Source: Monarcha castaneiventris obscurior
Lineage: Eukaryota > Chordata > Aves > Passeriformes > Monarchidae
Reading direction: 5' to 3'
NCBI GenBank assembly: GCA_026261815.1
Contig: JAMPIT010000437.1
Span: forward strand, 806,001 to 870,000
DNA length: 64,000 nt
Below, piece by piece: positions 63,901 to 64,000 of the stretch (its first letter is position 1; every line of letters starts with the position of its first letter). The notes below the pieces were generated by a model, which was not told where the DNA came from, did not search any database, and saw nothing but the letters and a program-made list of their open reading frames with translations. Position numbers and translations under genes: made by a program.

Positions 63901-64000
63901 AATGTCATTGTAACTCATTTTATTTTTTCCGAAAGCTGCCATTGATAGCAGAGGTGGAAGTCCTTTAATTAGTTTATTGCCAAGTGTGTCTGAGTGGCCT
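57797..64000 (+). CDS. MME: MME (neprilysin, neutral endopeptidase), N-terminal 168 residues; gene continues past the right edge
   Basis: Neprilysin is a type II membrane zinc metallopeptidase (family M13) that cleaves small peptides such as enkephalins, substance P, natriuretic peptides and amyloid-beta outside the cell. Exons 57797-57956, 59069-59104, 62097-62258, 63184-63264 and 63936-64000 join in frame (504 bases). Features are a cytoplasmic tail with MGKSES (Gly2 myristoylation context) and basic KPKKK, a membrane anchor at about 27-50, and conserved Cys57, Cys62, Cys80, Cys88 and Cys143, all at the positions of the human disulfides. There is a glycosylation sequon at Asn145 (NET) and the motif [10 protein letters not shown] with the substrate-contacting Arg103. 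The HExxH zinc site lies outside the window. No disruption is seen. Confidence 0.97.
59069..59104 (+). CDS. MME: MME 36-bp micro-exon
   Basis: The acceptor is CTCTTTTAG and the donor GTAAGG. It encodes [12 protein letters not shown] with Cys57 and Cys62, which form the first disulfide of neprilysin. The same 36-base size is expected from the mammalian gene. Confidence 0.95.
62097..62258 (+). CDS. MME: MME exon encoding residues 66-119
   Basis: This exon is 162 bases, with acceptor CCATGCAG and donor AAAAG followed by GTCAGT. It carries [20 protein letters not shown], the hallmark of the M13 N-terminal domain, and the [20 protein letters not shown] stretch. Confidence 0.97.
62546..62620. repeat. 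GGA-rich polypurine tract in an MME intron
   Basis: The tract is almost all purine, and from 62573 to 62620 it is uninterrupted (48 bases). It is built of GGAGGA, GGAAGGA and GAGCAG units. Such tracts can form triplex (H-DNA) and are typically variable in length. Confidence 0.85.
63184..63264 (+). CDS. MME: MME exon encoding residues 120-146
   Basis: This exon is 81 bases, with acceptor GTGTTTCAG and donor GAAA followed by GTAAGT. It encodes [20 protein letters not shown] and YRSCINE, with Cys143 and Asn145. Confidence 0.96.
63936..64000 (+). CDS. MME: MME exon from residue 147, cut by the window edge
   Basis: The acceptor is CCGAAAG before CTGCCATTGAT. It completes Thr147 (human Ser) and continues [20 protein letters not shown], aligning with the mammalian [20 protein letters not shown]. 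The window ends inside this exon with no stop. Confidence 0.93.

Larger units (their letters stand above)
57957..63935 (+). other. MME introns between coding exons
   Basis: The intron intervals are 57957-59068, 59105-62096, 62259-63183 and 63265-63935. Apart from a purine tract in the third they contain nothing recognisable, neither dispersed repeats nor extra exons that would keep the frame. Confidence 0.7.

Overview
The window is avian nuclear DNA, probably from a passerine or other neoavian bird. The evidence is intron-split vertebrate genes, CR1 LINE 3' fragments with the typical avian tail, sparse repeats, and two retroviral-type LTR remnants. I recognise three genes: the 5' end of DHX36 (minus strand), all coding exons of GPR149 (minus strand), and the 5' part of MME/neprilysin (plus strand). 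This matches the DHX36-GPR149-MME order known in other amniotes. I found no bacterial-type system, CRISPR array, RNA gene or undescribed protein system.

Layout. Positions 1-956 hold DHX36 exons 1 and 2, and perhaps the first bases of exon 3, running off the left edge. Its CpG-rich promoter lies at about 957-1180. GPR149 follows in tandem, with coding exons from 10469 down to 1724 and a likely poly(A) site near 1435, only a few hundred bases upstream of the DHX36 promoter. The four exons join in frame into a 704-residue orphan seven-transmembrane receptor. About 43 kb without a recognisable gene (11.5-53.9 kb) contains CR1 pieces, LTR remnants, a CpG-dense spot with a 25-bp dimeric minisatellite, two perfect CRE palindromes and several short tandem repeats.

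The MME CpG island starts near 53.9 kb. It holds a likely non-coding first exon ending at 54531, followed by a 17-copy, 18-bp minisatellite in intron 1. Coding exons then follow at 57797-57956, 59069-59104, 62097-62258, 63184-63264 and 63936 onward, giving the first 168 residues of neprilysin. The zinc-binding catalytic half lies beyond the window.

The genes share no obvious pathway. DHX36 is a G-quadruplex helicase, GPR149 an orphan receptor, and MME a cell-surface peptidase. The observations most worth checking are the possible upstream ORF overlapping the MME start codon, the two minisatellites with dimeric repeat structure, the CRE cluster, and the very tight GPR149-to-DHX36 spacing.
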